Notes: generated by a model from the letters alone, not told the origin. Numbered from the stretch's first letter, positions 1-8,888 are shown. The stretch: DNA of 64,000 bases from Sulfitobacter donghicola DSW-25 = KCTC 12864 = JCM 14565 (GCF_000622405.1 NZ_JASF01000005.1:3162001-3226000), one strand, 5' to 3'. Translations and numbers: made by a program.

Positions 1-952
1 ACCCGATAAGCGCGGGCACAAACTGCCCTGACGGCAGGCCAAAATCACCCAGCACCGAAGCAAAGCCGAGGCCGTGCAACAGGCCAAAACCAAAGATCAC
101 CACGGCCCTCCACGGGTTTAGCCCAGAGGCAAAGATGTTTTCGACCGCGACATAGACAATCGAGGCCGCGATCAGCGGCTCAACGATGCTGCCCGGTACA
201 TTCACAAGCCCCAGCGCCCCCAGCGCCAAGGTAACCGTATGGGCCAAGGTAAACGCGCTGACCTGCCAGATCAGCGGACGCAACCGCGTCGAGAGAAAGA
301 ACAGCCCCAAGACAAACAGGATGTGATCCAACCCTTTAGGCAAGATGTGATCAAACCCGACTGGGATGTATGACACAAACGTTTGCCACCCGCTCAGCGC
401 ATCCCCCCCGCTCAGTGAAATCTCGGCAAGGCCACCACCGTTGATCAACCCTGTAAACGGCTCGTCCACCCCCTGCTGGCGCAGAACCATATCGCCGCTG
501 CCATAGGGCCAAGCGACGGTTAGCTTTCCTGGCTCAACCCCTTGAGCCTGCAAAACCCATGAGGTGACGCGTGCCAGCTCAAAATCCGAAACGGTGGGAA
601 CGGAAACATCAATACTGTTTAAAGTCAGCGCCTTGCCGCCCATACTTAACACAGGCAGCGCATTCCATTTCGGCAGCAACTGCCCCGCTTGTTCGGCCAA
701 AGCATCCGCAGGCATCGCCCTAAGCGTATCATAGCCCTGAGCCTGCGGCGCGTCGTTTATGTTTTCAAATTCATTGAGGTTAACCTCTGCCAAGAAGGCT
801 TCGAGGTTGATTTGCAAAGTGAGTTCCGCCTTGCCATCCTCTACGGTCAGATCGGCAATCGTGGGCACAACTTCGTGTGCATGGGCCAGTGTGCTTGACA
901 TCATCAGCGCGGCTGTCAGCTTTGTCATCAACCACAAGGACCATCGCTTCAT
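1..952 (-). CDS. HupE/UreJ family membrane protein (C-terminus cut off by the window edge)
   Basis: Reading leftward from an ATG at 952, an open frame runs off the window start. The product begins with a signal peptide ending near AHAHE, continues with about 150 residues of extracytoplasmic domain, and then has hydrophobic helices containing the family-typical stretches GFDHILPKGLDHILF and SAFTLAHTVTLAL. The His-rich helices are typical of HupE/UreJ proteins, which are proposed nickel/cobalt permeases. The start codon overlaps the ATG of the divergent DUF4198 gene (CATG at 950-953). GGTGAG about 5 bases upstream is a weak ribosome site, and an alternative ATG lies at 928. The pairing with DUF4198, a family often found next to Ni/Co transport genes, supports a metal-transport role, but the substrate is inferred. 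The C-terminus lies outside the window. Confidence 0.8.
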   Translation of the reverse strand, partial: MKRWSLWLMTKLTAALMMSSTLAHAHEVVPTIADLTVEDGKAELTLQINLEAFLAEVNLNEFENINDAPQAQGYDTLRAMPADALAEQAGQLLPKWNALPVLSMGGKALTLNSIDVSVPTVSDFELARVTSWVLQAQGVEPGKLTVAWPYGSGDMVLRQQGVDEPFTGLINGGGLAEISLSGGDALSGWQTFVSYIPVGFDHILPKGLDHILFVLGLFFLSTRLRPLIWQVSAFTLAHTVTLALGALGLVNVPGSIVEPLIAASIVYVAVENIFASGLNPWRAVVIFGFGLLHGLGFASVLGDFGLPSGQFVPALIG

Positions 953-1772
953 GTTTCTCACCCGTCTTTTTTCTTTTGTAAGTGCCACGGCGCTTTTGTC
1001 ATCCGCGGCTTTGGCCCATGAGTTTTGGATCGAACCGCCAAAGTTTCAAGTCCAAAAAGAAAGCCCTTTTGTCGCGGAGCTGAAGAACGGTCAAAAATTT
1101 GAAGGCGTCAGCCAGCCCTATTTTGAAAACCGCACCACGCGGCTGGATGTTTCGCTGGGAAAGGACACAACCGAGATCATCGGCAGGATGGGCGACCGCC
1201 CCGCAATCCAGCTTCCTGCCCCTGCGAAAGACGGGTTGATGATCATCACCCACGAAGCGGCCCCCTCTATCGTGACCTACCGCGAATGGGAGAAGTTCGT
1301 GAATTTCATCCAGCATAAGGATTTTCAACAGGCCCAAGCGACCCATGAGAACCGCGGTTGGGCCAAAGAGAATTTTCGCGAATCCTACACCCGTCATTCA
1401 AAATCCCTGATAGCGGTTGGCCATGGCGAAGGAGATGACCGCGCAATGGGGCTTGAGACGGAATTCATCGCGCTGGACAACCCATATCGCGACGGGTTTG
1501 ATGGCGTATTTGATGTTTCGTTACAGTACCTTGGAACCCCGCGCAGGGATGCCCAGATCGAGATATACGCAAAAGATGCCGCAGGTCTGGTGAGCGTGTC
1601 GATCCAGCGCACCGATGCCAAAGGCATTGCCGCCATACCTGTCAAAACCGGCCACAGCTATTTGTTAGACGCCGTTGTTCTACGAAAAGCCGCAAATGCG
1701 ACCACAGCCGAGGCTGGCCCGATCTGGGAAACGCTATGGGCCTCAATGACTTTTGCAGTTCCCGATAAATAG
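951..1772 (+). CDS. DUF4198 domain-containing periplasmic protein
   Basis: This 273-residue protein begins MFLTRLFSF, followed by a clear signal peptide cleaved before HEFWIEP, the usual first mature residues of DUF4198 (NikK-like) proteins. The start at 951 is preferred over an upstream in-frame codon at 759 because AAGGA lies about 10 bases before it and the signal peptide starts there. DUF4198 proteins are exported, beta-rich and often encoded beside nickel/cobalt transporters, where they are proposed to bind or deliver metal. The divergent HupE/UreJ gene agrees with that. The substrate cannot be read from the sequence. The next gene follows after about 50 bases on the same strand but belongs to another pathway. 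Confidence 0.8.
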   Translation: MFLTRLFSFVSATALLSSAALAHEFWIEPPKFQVQKESPFVAELKNGQKFEGVSQPYFENRTTRLDVSLGKDTTEIIGRMGDRPAIQLPAPAKDGLMIITHEAAPSIVTYREWEKFVNFIQHKDFQQAQATHENRGWAKENFRESYTRHSKSLIAVGHGEGDDRAMGLETEFIALDNPYRDGFDGVFDVSLQYLGTPRRDAQIEIYAKDAAGLVSVSIQRTDAKGIAAIPVKTGHSYLLDAVVLRKAANATTAEAGPIWETLWASMTFAVPDK

Positions 1773-1820
1773 CAGGTAAAGCGCTTGCGCGTCTTACCAC
1801 TTGGCGTCAAAACCGCAGAT

Positions 1821-2699
1821 ATGACAGATACTCCTCAAATCCTATGTATTGGTTCCGTTCTTTGGGATGTAATCGGGCGATCTGACGCCGCGATGCGCCA
1901 AGGTTCTGACATGCCGGGCCGCATCACCCGCCTGCCCGGCGGTGTGGCGCTGAACATCGCCATGGCGCTTAGGCGTTTTGGCCTTTCCCCCAGCCTGCTC
2001 AGCGCGGTTGGTCGGGATGCGGATGGCGAGGCCCTGATTGCTGCCTGTAACGCACGTGGGCTTGGCACGGATTTGATCTATCGCTCGGATGATCTGCCGA
2101 CCGATCAATATATGGCTGTTGAGGGGTCAAACGGTTTGATCGCCGCCATTGCCGATGCCCATTCGCTAGAAGCCGCAGGCGACAAAATCCTGCGCCCGCT
2201 GGAAGCTGCAAGTGAACCCTATACAGGTGCTATCGCTCTTGATGGAAACCTGACAATTGATCTGTTGTCCCAGATGGCGCAGAGCCCCCTTTTGGCGCAG
2301 GCTGATTTGCGCGTTGCCCCCGCATCCCCGGGCAAGGCGCTGCGCCTTAGCCCTTTTGTGCAAACGGGTCGCGGCACGCTATACGTCAACCTCGAAGAGG
2401 CCAGCCTGTTGTGCCAAATGCAATTTGACAGCTCGCAAGATGCGGCAAAAACGCTGCTAGAGCGCGGCGCGGCGCGCGCGGTTGTCACCGATGGCGGCAA
2501 CCCCGCCACCGTGGCCACCCCCGATGACATCGTCAGCCAAACCCCTCCCCCTGTTTCCGTCACCCGCGTTACAGGTGCGGGTGATACGTTTATGGCAGCC
2601 CATATCGCTGCTGAATTACGCGGCCTTTGTGCAGGCGATGCACTGGATGAGGCATTATCCGCCGCAGCCCTTTATGTTTCCGGAGAGACAACCATATGA
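1821..2699 (+). CDS. psuK: PfkB-family carbohydrate kinase, probable pseudouridine kinase
   Basis: This 292-residue ribokinase-fold enzyme has an N-terminal GSVLWDVIGR segment, the glycine-rich GGVALNIAMALRRFG substrate motif (about residues 37-51) and the C-terminal TGAGDTFMAAH motif carrying the catalytic aspartate. I start it at the ATG at 1821; a TTG 36 bases upstream would add an unlikely leader. The stop overlaps the ATG of psuG (ATGA, 2696-2699), so the two are translationally coupled. Family knowledge: PsuK phosphorylates pseudouridine to pseudouridine 5'-phosphate, which PsuG splits to uracil and ribose 5-phosphate. Substrate assignment depends on this neighbour, since PfkB motifs alone do not fix it. 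No dedicated pseudouridine transporter is adjacent. Confidence 0.85.
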   Translation: MTDTPQILCIGSVLWDVIGRSDAAMRQGSDMPGRITRLPGGVALNIAMALRRFGLSPSLLSAVGRDADGEALIAACNARGLGTDLIYRSDDLPTDQYMAVEGSNGLIAAIADAHSLEAAGDKILRPLEAASEPYTGAIALDGNLTIDLLSQMAQSPLLAQADLRVAPASPGKALRLSPFVQTGRGTLYVNLEEASLLCQMQFDSSQDAAKTLLERGAARAVVTDGGNPATVATPDDIVSQTPPPVSVTRVTGAGDTFMAAHIAAELRGLCAGDALDEALSAAALYVSGETTI

Positions 2700-3607
2700 T
2701 CCCGATCACCTATTCCGCCGAAGTTTCCGCAGCACGCGAAAACGGCACGGCCATCGTTGCGCTGGAAAGCACGATCATCACCCACGGCATGCCCTACCCA
2801 CAAAACGTCGAGGTCGCGCGTCTGGTCGAAGGTGACATCCGCGCCGCTGGTGCGGTTCCGGCAACCATTGCCGTGATGAATGGCACCCTCCACATCGGTT
2901 TGGATGATGATGAGCTTACGACCCTCGCCCAAACCAAAGGCGTCGCAAAGCTGAGCCGTGCCGATATTGCTGCCTGCATTGCGACTGGTGGCACGGGCGC
3001 AACCACGGTTGCGGCAACAATGATCGCGGCAAAACTGGCGGGTATCGCGGTTTTTGCAACGGGCGGCATCGGCGGCGTTCACAAAGGGGCCGAAGACAGT
3101 TTCGACATCTCGGCCGATTTGATGGAACTGGCCCAAACCGACGTTACCGTTGTCGCAGCGGGCGCCAAAGCCATTCTGGATGTCGCCAAAACGCTGGAGG
3201 TTCTGGAAACCCAAGGCGTGCCTGTTATTGCCTATTGCCAAGATGATTTTCCCGCCTTTTGGTCGCGCGGTTCCAAGTTGAAAGCGCCTTTGCGCATGGA
3301 TGACCCTGCCCAGATTGCCCGCGCCCATGAAATGCGCGGCCTTATGGGGCTTCCTGGTGGTCAGCTGATCGCCAACCCAATTCCTGTTGATGCCGAAATC
3401 CCTGCTGCCGAACTCGCCCCGATTATCGCAACCGCGCAGGCCGATGCGGATAAGGCGGGAATTGTCGGGAAAGGCGTCACACCTTATTTGTTGCAACGCA
3501 TATTCGAGCTGACAAATGGCCGTTCCTTAGAGGCAAACATTGCACTGGTGCGCAACAATGCACGTCTGGCGGCGAAAATTGCCCTAGAAATAGGCACCAA
3601 ACCCTAG
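2696..3607 (+). CDS. psuG: Pseudouridine-5'-phosphate glycosidase
   Basis: This 303-residue protein shows PsuG family signatures: ALESTIITHGMPYPQN near residue 22, the glycine-rich TGGTGATTVAATM around residue 99, FATGGIGGVHKGAEDSFDIS around residue 122 and SRGSKLKAP around residue 195. The enzyme cleaves the C-C glycosidic bond of pseudouridine 5'-phosphate to uracil and ribose 5-phosphate. It needs a divalent metal and an active-site lysine. The start overlaps the kinase stop by four bases, with CGGAGAGA as ribosome site inside the kinase gene. Length matches the family. A long antisense frame over this gene is a coding shadow. Confidence 0.95.
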   Translation: MIPITYSAEVSAARENGTAIVALESTIITHGMPYPQNVEVARLVEGDIRAAGAVPATIAVMNGTLHIGLDDDELTTLAQTKGVAKLSRADIAACIATGGTGATTVAATMIAAKLAGIAVFATGGIGGVHKGAEDSFDISADLMELAQTDVTVVAAGAKAILDVAKTLEVLETQGVPVIAYCQDDFPAFWSRGSKLKAPLRMDDPAQIARAHEMRGLMGLPGGQLIANPIPVDAEIPAAELAPIIATAQADADKAGIVGKGVTPYLLQRIFELTNGRSLEANIALVRNNARLAAKIALEIGTKP

Positions 3608-3694
3608 ATTTCGCCAATTCTTGCCATTGTTACTGCGTAAACCAACGCATAGCTATACAATCAGACCAGTTACTTTCCGGAAACCACCCTCACT

Positions 3695-4435
3695 ATGAAT
3701 ACCCCATTTGATCCTGATCCAATTAGCCCACAAAAACGTGGATTAATTTCACGGGCCCGAGGGAACTTCCTAACCGGTCTGGTCGTGATTGCGCCGGTGG
3801 GCCTGACGATTTGGCTGATCTGGAGCGTTGTGGGCTGGATCGATGGCTTTGTGTTGCCTTTGGTGCCGCTCAAATATCACCCTGATCGCCTTATTCAGGA
3901 TTTGCTGGGGCTGGATCCGCTGGTGCAGATCAACGTGCGCGGCATCGGCGTGGTTATCTTTTTGTTGTTCACGGTTTTGGTGGGCTGGATCGCCAAGGGG
4001 TTGATTGGGCGCTCGGCAATCCACTTTGCCGAAGGGCTGGTGGAACGCACCCCTGTTGTGCGCTCGATCTATTCCGGCATCAAACAAATTTCCGAAACGA
4101 TCTTTGCCCAGAACGACCGGAGCTTTGAAACAGCCTGCCTGATCGAATATCCGCGCAAAGGTATTTGGGCGATCGGGTTTATCTCGACTGGCGCAAAAGC
4201 GGAAATTGCTGAAAAATCAGACCCTTCGGATGAGATGTTATCGGTTTTCCTACCGACAACGCCAAACCCGACCTCGGGCTTTTTGCTGTTTCTCCCCAGA
4301 CGCGATGTGATCGAGTTGGACATGTCTGTAGAGGATTCCGCCAAATTGGTGATCTCGGCTGGGCTGGTTTACCCCAACCCCAAAGCGCAGGAAAACGGCG
4401 ACGAACCCATCGCCGACCTAAACGCGCGCCGCTAG
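3695..4435 (+). CDS. DUF502 family inner-membrane protein
   Basis: This 246-residue protein begins with a short cytoplasmic segment (RGLISRARGNFLTGL), followed by a membrane helix at about residues 30-55 and a second at about 85-110. A soluble domain follows with the family-typical segments ERTPVVRSIYSGIKQISETIF and PTTPNPTSGFLLFLP. DUF502 proteins are conserved in proteobacteria and have no settled function. The upstream gap (3608-3694) has no clear Shine-Dalgarno sequence. The 3' end overlaps the convergent patatin gene by four bases, so there is no room for a terminator between them. Confidence 0.9.
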   Translation: MNTPFDPDPISPQKRGLISRARGNFLTGLVVIAPVGLTIWLIWSVVGWIDGFVLPLVPLKYHPDRLIQDLLGLDPLVQINVRGIGVVIFLLFTVLVGWIAKGLIGRSAIHFAEGLVERTPVVRSIYSGIKQISETIFAQNDRSFETACLIEYPRKGIWAIGFISTGAKAEIAEKSDPSDEMLSVFLPTTPNPTSGFLLFLPRRDVIELDMSVEDSAKLVISAGLVYPNPKAQENGDEPIADLNARR

Positions 4436-5469
4436 GCGAACATCTCTAGCAGGTTTACGCTGCTGCGCTTGCCAATGTTATCCACGTCATCGCGCAGAAA
4501 TGCCTCGGCTGCGGCATGGCCTGCGGTTTTCAGCTGACCAATCACCGTTGGATTTGGCACAATCTTGGTCGCCGCCGATAGTTTCCCCATCAGAACGTCA
4601 TCCGCAATCATGTGGATACGAACGCGGCTCATCTTGCCTGACTCGACCGTGCCTTCCTCGATCAAACGTTGCACAAATTCAATCGCGCGCAATTCGCGCA
4701 GCAGGCTGGAGTTAAAGCTGATCTCATTGACACGGTTCTGGATTTCCTGAGGTGTCGTCGGGATGGTGTCGCGCTCTAGTGGGTTAATGTTAATGATAAC
4801 AATGTCTTCGGGAAGTTTTGGATTGAACAGCGGGAACAAGGCAGGGTTGCCCGTAAATCCACCATCCCAAAACGCTTCCTTGCGATCTGTTTTCTTGTCA
4901 AAAATCTCAACCGCTTGAAAAACAGTGGGCAAACAGGCCGAGGCCATCAAGGCATCTGGTCCGATCTCATCCCCTTCGAATACGCGGATTTTACCGTTCC
5001 GAACGCGGGTAGCCCCGACATAAAACACCGGCTGATGATCGTCACAGACCTGTTCATAATTAAACTTTTCCACAATGTCGCGCAGCGGGTTTTTATAAAG
5101 AGGCCCATAAGAATAAGGCGACATCATTCGCGTCATCGCATCGCCCATGGCAAAGGGCATACTATATTCGATCTGCTTGCTCAGGACTTGCAGGCCAAAC
5201 GGAGCCATCCAGTCGCCCATGCGCAGATCCGAAACACCTGCCACCTGCATCCAGAGCCATTCCAGATTATCCCGTGCCCCCTGACGGCCGCCTGAAATCA
5301 TCCCTGATTTAAGCGCCGCGCCATTCAGCGCACCGGCAGAGGTGCCAGACATGCCGCAAATCTCTAGATCATCCTCTTGCAAAAGCCGGTCCAGTACCCC
5401 CCATGTAAACGCGCCATGGGCGCCGCCGCCCTGAAGCGCCAGATTGATCTTTTTTGTCGCCTTGGCCAT
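4432..5469 (-). CDS. Patatin-like phospholipase family protein
   Basis: This 345-residue serine hydrolase has the oxyanion-hole motif GGGAHG near residue 14, the nucleophile elbow GTSAG near residue 43 and the aspartate of the dyad in FWDGGFTGN near residue 205. It is cytoplasmic, with no signal peptide. It lies directly downstream of the 3-hydroxybutyrate dehydrogenase gene on the same strand (57-base gap), so the two probably form an operon. Patatin-like proteins are often neighbours of polyhydroxyalkanoate genes. A role in granule or lipid turnover is an inference from this position, not from the motifs. The start has ATG with an upstream A/G-rich stretch (AAAAGGG). Confidence 0.88.
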   Translation of the reverse strand: MAKATKKINLALQGGGAHGAFTWGVLDRLLQEDDLEICGMSGTSAGALNGAALKSGMISGGRQGARDNLEWLWMQVAGVSDLRMGDWMAPFGLQVLSKQIEYSMPFAMGDAMTRMMSPYSYGPLYKNPLRDIVEKFNYEQVCDDHQPVFYVGATRVRNGKIRVFEGDEIGPDALMASACLPTVFQAVEIFDKKTDRKEAFWDGGFTGNPALFPLFNPKLPEDIVIININPLERDTIPTTPQEIQNRVNEISFNSSLLRELRAIEFVQRLIEEGTVESGKMSRVRIHMIADDVLMGKLSAATKIVPNPTVIGQLKTAGHAAAEAFLRDDVDNIGKRSSVNLLEMFA

Positions 5470-5526
5470 GGGGTGCCCTTTTAGGTCAGAGAGGTTGTGC
5501 GCCCGCGTTCTGGGCGCACATAAGGA

Positions 5527-6312
5527 TCAAAGAGCGGTCCAGCCGCCATCAACGCTGATCTGTGTTCCAGTAATCTGATCCGCCGCCGCAGAACACAAGA
5601 AGGCAGCTGTGCCGCCCAACTGCTCAACGGTTGCAAAATCCTTGCTTGGCTGACGTTTGAGCATAACGTTTTTGATCACGTCTTCGCGGCTCATGTCGTA
5701 TTCCTTCATCGTGTCGGGAATTTGGCTTTCCACCAGCGGCGTCAAAACATATCCGGGGCAGATCGCGTTTGCGGTGATCGGCTCTTCGGCGGTTTCCAGA
5801 GCAGTGGTTTTGGTCAGGCCCACGATACCGTGTTTGGCCGCGACATAGGCGGATTTATAGGGCGATGCGGTCAACCCATGTGCAGAGGCCACGTTGATCA
5901 CACGGCCCCAGCCCGCTTTGCGCATCATTGGCAAGGCCACGGCTGATGTGTGAAAAGCCGAGCTAAGGTTAATCGCGATGATGGCATCCCACTTTGATGT
6001 CGGGAATTCAGGAATAGGCGCAACGTGTTGAATGCCCGCGTTGTTAATCAGAATATCGCAAACACCCGCTTCTTCGATCAATTGGCGGCACTCATCCCCT
6101 TTAGACATATCCGCCTTGATATAGCGCGCCTTTACCCCTGTTTCTTTGGCAATCTGCGCGGCCAGCGCGTGATCTTCTTCGCGATCCGAAAAGGAGTTTA
6201 GAACAATGTCGGCCCCTGCCTTTGCCAGTTCTTGGGCGATGCCCAATCCAATACCAGAATTCGAGCCCGTAATAACGGCGGTTTTGCCAGACAAGTCATA
6301 GGTAAGAGCCAT
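5527..6312 (-). CDS. bdhA: 3-hydroxybutyrate dehydrogenase (short-chain dehydrogenase)
   Basis: This 261-residue SDR enzyme has TGSNSGIG for NAD binding near residue 15, NNAG near residue 90, the catalytic serine region INVASAHG, and YVAAKHG with the Tyr-x3-Lys pair near residue 155. The motif GLTASPYKSAYVAAKHG and the C-terminal QISVDGGW strongly resemble D-3-hydroxybutyrate dehydrogenases, which convert 3-hydroxybutyrate to acetoacetate in polyhydroxybutyrate breakdown. The start has GGAGAACGAT upstream. It is first in a two-gene unit with the patatin-like gene and reads away from a 585-base gap. Confidence 0.92.
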   Translation of the reverse strand: MALTYDLSGKTAVITGSNSGIGLGIAQELAKAGADIVLNSFSDREEDHALAAQIAKETGVKARYIKADMSKGDECRQLIEEAGVCDILINNAGIQHVAPIPEFPTSKWDAIIAINLSSAFHTSAVALPMMRKAGWGRVINVASAHGLTASPYKSAYVAAKHGIVGLTKTTALETAEEPITANAICPGYVLTPLVESQIPDTMKEYDMSREDVIKNVMLKRQPSKDFATVEQLGGTAAFLCSAAADQITGTQISVDGGWTAL

Positions 6313-6706
6313 GATCGTTCTCCATATAAGTTTGTTATTTGATACTGTTTATGCCGCAGGTGCGAAAGGCCGATAACACTTTGGTCTTTTCACAAATACA
6401 TCACCAATAACCGCAGCCCGCACAAAAAATTGACCCCATCTTTACCTCTATAGGCGATCTTTCTGCCCGCAGCAGAATGCTCTGCCAAAAACAAGAGAAT
6501 CGGTATCCATTTTGGTCAACAGATAAAGCCCACGCATGACGCGCCGCCTTTCTGCGCAGACTAAGGCGTAAACATCAGCTGATGATTTCAGCACAGCCCT
6601 TTAAAAGGATCGAAAACCTATAAAATACGGGAATTTCCAACAAAATAACGCACGACTGCGCGGATACCCTTCGTCAAAAAATAGCGCAAAGCCGCATCCC
6701 CTAAAC

Positions 6707-6734
6707 AAAAAAAACGCCCGCACAAGGCGGGCGT
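6707..6734 (-). terminator. Strong leftward intrinsic terminator
   Basis: The stem is ACGCCCGC/GCGGGCGT (8 perfect pairs, 5-base loop). On the minus strand it is followed by eight T (A-run at 6707-6714). Its polarity is clearly leftward. Confidence 0.85.
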
Positions 6735-6860
6735 CAAGTTATTGAGGCAGGTTTCATACAGGCAAGAAACCTATCGAGCAGTAAGGTCTTTATAAGGAAT
6801 TATGGTCTAAACGCCAAGCATAAAGTTTGCGCCTTCGAGCAGACCTCGTTAGAGGTTTGG
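6707..6860 (-). ncRNA. Candidate small structured RNA ending in an intrinsic terminator
   Basis: Reading leftward there are three inverted repeats in a row: ACCTC/GAGGT at 6843-6856 with a 4-base loop, AGGTTTC/GAAACCT at 6749-6772 with a 10-base loop, and a GC-rich terminator hairpin at 6714-6734 followed by eight T. No leftward gene lies between this terminator and the rightward gene at 6898, so the terminator must serve a short leftward transcript, which implies an RNA of about 100-150 bases. The 5' end is a guess. I compared it by eye with SRP RNA and tmRNA features and saw no match; 6S RNA cannot be excluded. Confidence 0.45.
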
Positions 6861-6897
6861 GTAATAAAAAAAAGGGCAGCGCAGGATTGTTTCGAAA

Positions 6898-8718
6898 ATG
6901 GCTTTAGATTTTTTCCCGATTGCACGGGGATTTACGACCCTGTCTTCACTGATTCTTTGGGGAATCGCCGTTCATGCTGAACCTCAGCATGCTATTTCCA
7001 TGTATGGCGACCCTGCATTGGGTCAGGATTTCACCCATCTGCCCTATGCGAATCCGGACGCGCCCAAAGGGGGCGGCATTGTTTTGGGCAATACCGGCGG
7101 CTTTGACAGCCTCAATCCGTTTGTGCGCAAAGGCACCTCACCTTGGCAGCTGCCCTTCTTTACCCATGAAACCCTCATGGGGCGCTCTTGGGATGAACCC
7201 TTTACGCTTTATGGATTACTCGCTGAAACGATTGAAACAGATGAGGAGCGGACGTGGGTTGAATTTACCCTGCGCGAAAATACCCGTTTTTCTGACGGCT
7301 CTGCGCTGACGGTCGAGGACGTTATTTTCAGCTTTGAAACCTTGGGAACCGTTGGGCACCCGAAATACCATAGCCTGTATCGTCAGATCGAAAGCATCGA
7401 ACAAACGGGTGAACGTTCGGTTCGACTGACCTTTAACACCGAAAACCGCGAGCTGGCTTTGCTGGCAGGATTGCGCCCCATCCTATCCAAGGCCCAGTGG
7501 GAAGGACGCGAGATCGCCAATGCGCCGGTTCAGGACATCCCGATCGGCTCTGGCCCTTATACTGTTGGCGACTATGAACCGGGTCGTTTTGTTCAACTGA
7601 CCCGTAATCCAGATTATTGGGGCGCTGATCTGCCGTTTCGGACTGGTACGCATAACTTTGACACGATCAAATTGGACTTTTACGGCGATTCAAAAGTGCT
7701 GTTCGAGGGGTTCAAAGTAGGCGAAGTTTCCGCAGTGCGCGAATTCAACGCAGAAAGCTGGGAGAGCCAATATACCTTTCCTGCGGTGACAAATGGCGAC
7801 ATCGTTAAATCGGTTATTCCACATCAAAAGCCGTCAGGCATGACCGGATTTGTCATGAACACCCGCCGCGCGCCTTTTGACGATTGGCGTATCCGTGATG
7901 CGCTGATCCATGCGTTTAACTTTGAATACATCAATGACACCTTAACCGGTAACACCCAGCCACGGATCACTTCGTATTTCTCAAACTCCGTTTTGGGAAA
8001 AGAGAGTGGCCCCGCCCAAGGCCGCGTTGCTGAAATGCTGCTGCCTTATCAAGATACCCTGCCCGTCGGCACGATCGAGGGTTACGACCTGCCTGTTTCC
8101 AACGGCACGGCCCGCAACCGCGCAGGCATTCGCAACGCAATGGCCCAGTTTGAGGCCGCTGGCTACACCGTCGAAAATGGCAAGATGTTGCGCGGGGATG
8201 GCTCGCCCGTTTCGTTCAGCATTCTCATTGCCAAAGGCAGTACCGAAGACATCGCTATTGCCGAACTTTATCTGCGCGCGCTTGAACGGCTGGGGATTAC
8301 GGCCACTATCGAAACCGTTGATGATGCACAGTATTTTTCGCGTTCGGGCGAGTTTGATTTTGATATCACCCCCTTCCGCCGCGCCCTATCCCTTAGCCCC
8401 GGAAACGAGCAAAAGTTTTATTGGGGCAGCGGTGCTGCTGATCTGGAAGGGTCCCGTAACCTGATGGGCGCGCGCAGCCCTGCGATTGATGCCATGATTG
8501 ACGAGATGCTGAACGCGCGTGACAGCGCGGATTTCGTGGCCGCAACGCGCGCGCTTGATCGGATCCTGACCGCTGGGCGCTATGTCATCCCGTTTTGGTC
8601 CTATACCGAGGGGCGCGTCGCCCATGTAAAGCAGATGAAATTCCCAAAAACCTTACCAATCTATGGCGATGGCGCCCAATGGATGCCCGAGGTTTGGTGG
8701 TGGGACGACAATCAATAA
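6898..8718 (+). CDS. Extracellular solute-binding protein family 5 (YejA/oligopeptide-binding type)
   Basis: This 606-residue protein has an N-terminal signal segment ending near VHAEPQHAISMYG. The start of the mature protein (HAISMYGDPALG, then YANPDAPKGG) is the pattern of YejA-like periplasmic binding proteins for ABC peptide importers. Later come the family segments FTLRENTRFSDG and QDIPIGSGPYTV and the C-terminal WWWDD. Such proteins bind peptides in the periplasm and deliver them to a DppBC/YejBE-type permease. No permease or ATPase gene is adjacent (an aquaporin follows), so it is an orphan receptor whose partner must be encoded elsewhere. GCGCAGGAT lies about 12 bases before the ATG. 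Confidence 0.88.
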   Translation: MALDFFPIARGFTTLSSLILWGIAVHAEPQHAISMYGDPALGQDFTHLPYANPDAPKGGGIVLGNTGGFDSLNPFVRKGTSPWQLPFFTHETLMGRSWDEPFTLYGLLAETIETDEERTWVEFTLRENTRFSDGSALTVEDVIFSFETLGTVGHPKYHSLYRQIESIEQTGERSVRLTFNTENRELALLAGLRPILSKAQWEGREIANAPVQDIPIGSGPYTVGDYEPGRFVQLTRNPDYWGADLPFRTGTHNFDTIKLDFYGDSKVLFEGFKVGEVSAVREFNAESWESQYTFPAVTNGDIVKSVIPHQKPSGMTGFVMNTRRAPFDDWRIRDALIHAFNFEYINDTLTGNTQPRITSYFSNSVLGKESGPAQGRVAEMLLPYQDTLPVGTIEGYDLPVSNGTARNRAGIRNAMAQFEAAGYTVENGKMLRGDGSPVSFSILIAKGSTEDIAIAELYLRALERLGITATIETVDDAQYFSRSGEFDFDITPFRRALSLSPGNEQKFYWGSGAADLEGSRNLMGARSPAIDAMIDEMLNARDSADFVAATRALDRILTAGRYVIPFWSYTEGRVAHVKQMKFPKTLPIYGDGAQWMPEVWWWDDNQ

Positions 8719-8888
8719 AGTACTCATCGGCTAAAGGGCCGCTGCAGAAAAATTGTCATAAACTGTTTCAATACGAGCCCACAGCGGGGAGGCAAAGGCC
8801 ATAACGCCCTGCACCGCACAAGCGCCCCACTTGCTGATCGGGATCGGCCCGCATTGCAGACGCATTTGAACGCGTGTAGCAAACTCAC

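Larger units (their letters stand above)
6313..6897. other. 585-base gap: no protein gene; promoter zone for bdhA and a candidate small RNA
   Basis: No convincing reading frame lies here. The left half is AT-rich and presumably holds the leftward bdhA promoter, though I see no strong -35/-10 pair. The right half (6707-6860) holds three inverted repeats and a leftward intrinsic terminator, described separately. Confidence 0.6.

Noticed and set aside
759-951. Upstream in-frame start for the DUF4198 gene
   Set aside because: The added residues are antisense to HupE and precede the clear signal peptide that starts at 951.
2672-3496. 274-codon open frame on the minus strand
   Set aside because: It lies antisense to psuG, has a Gly/Arg/Asn/Cys-rich composition without domain signals, and follows from the codon bias of psuG.
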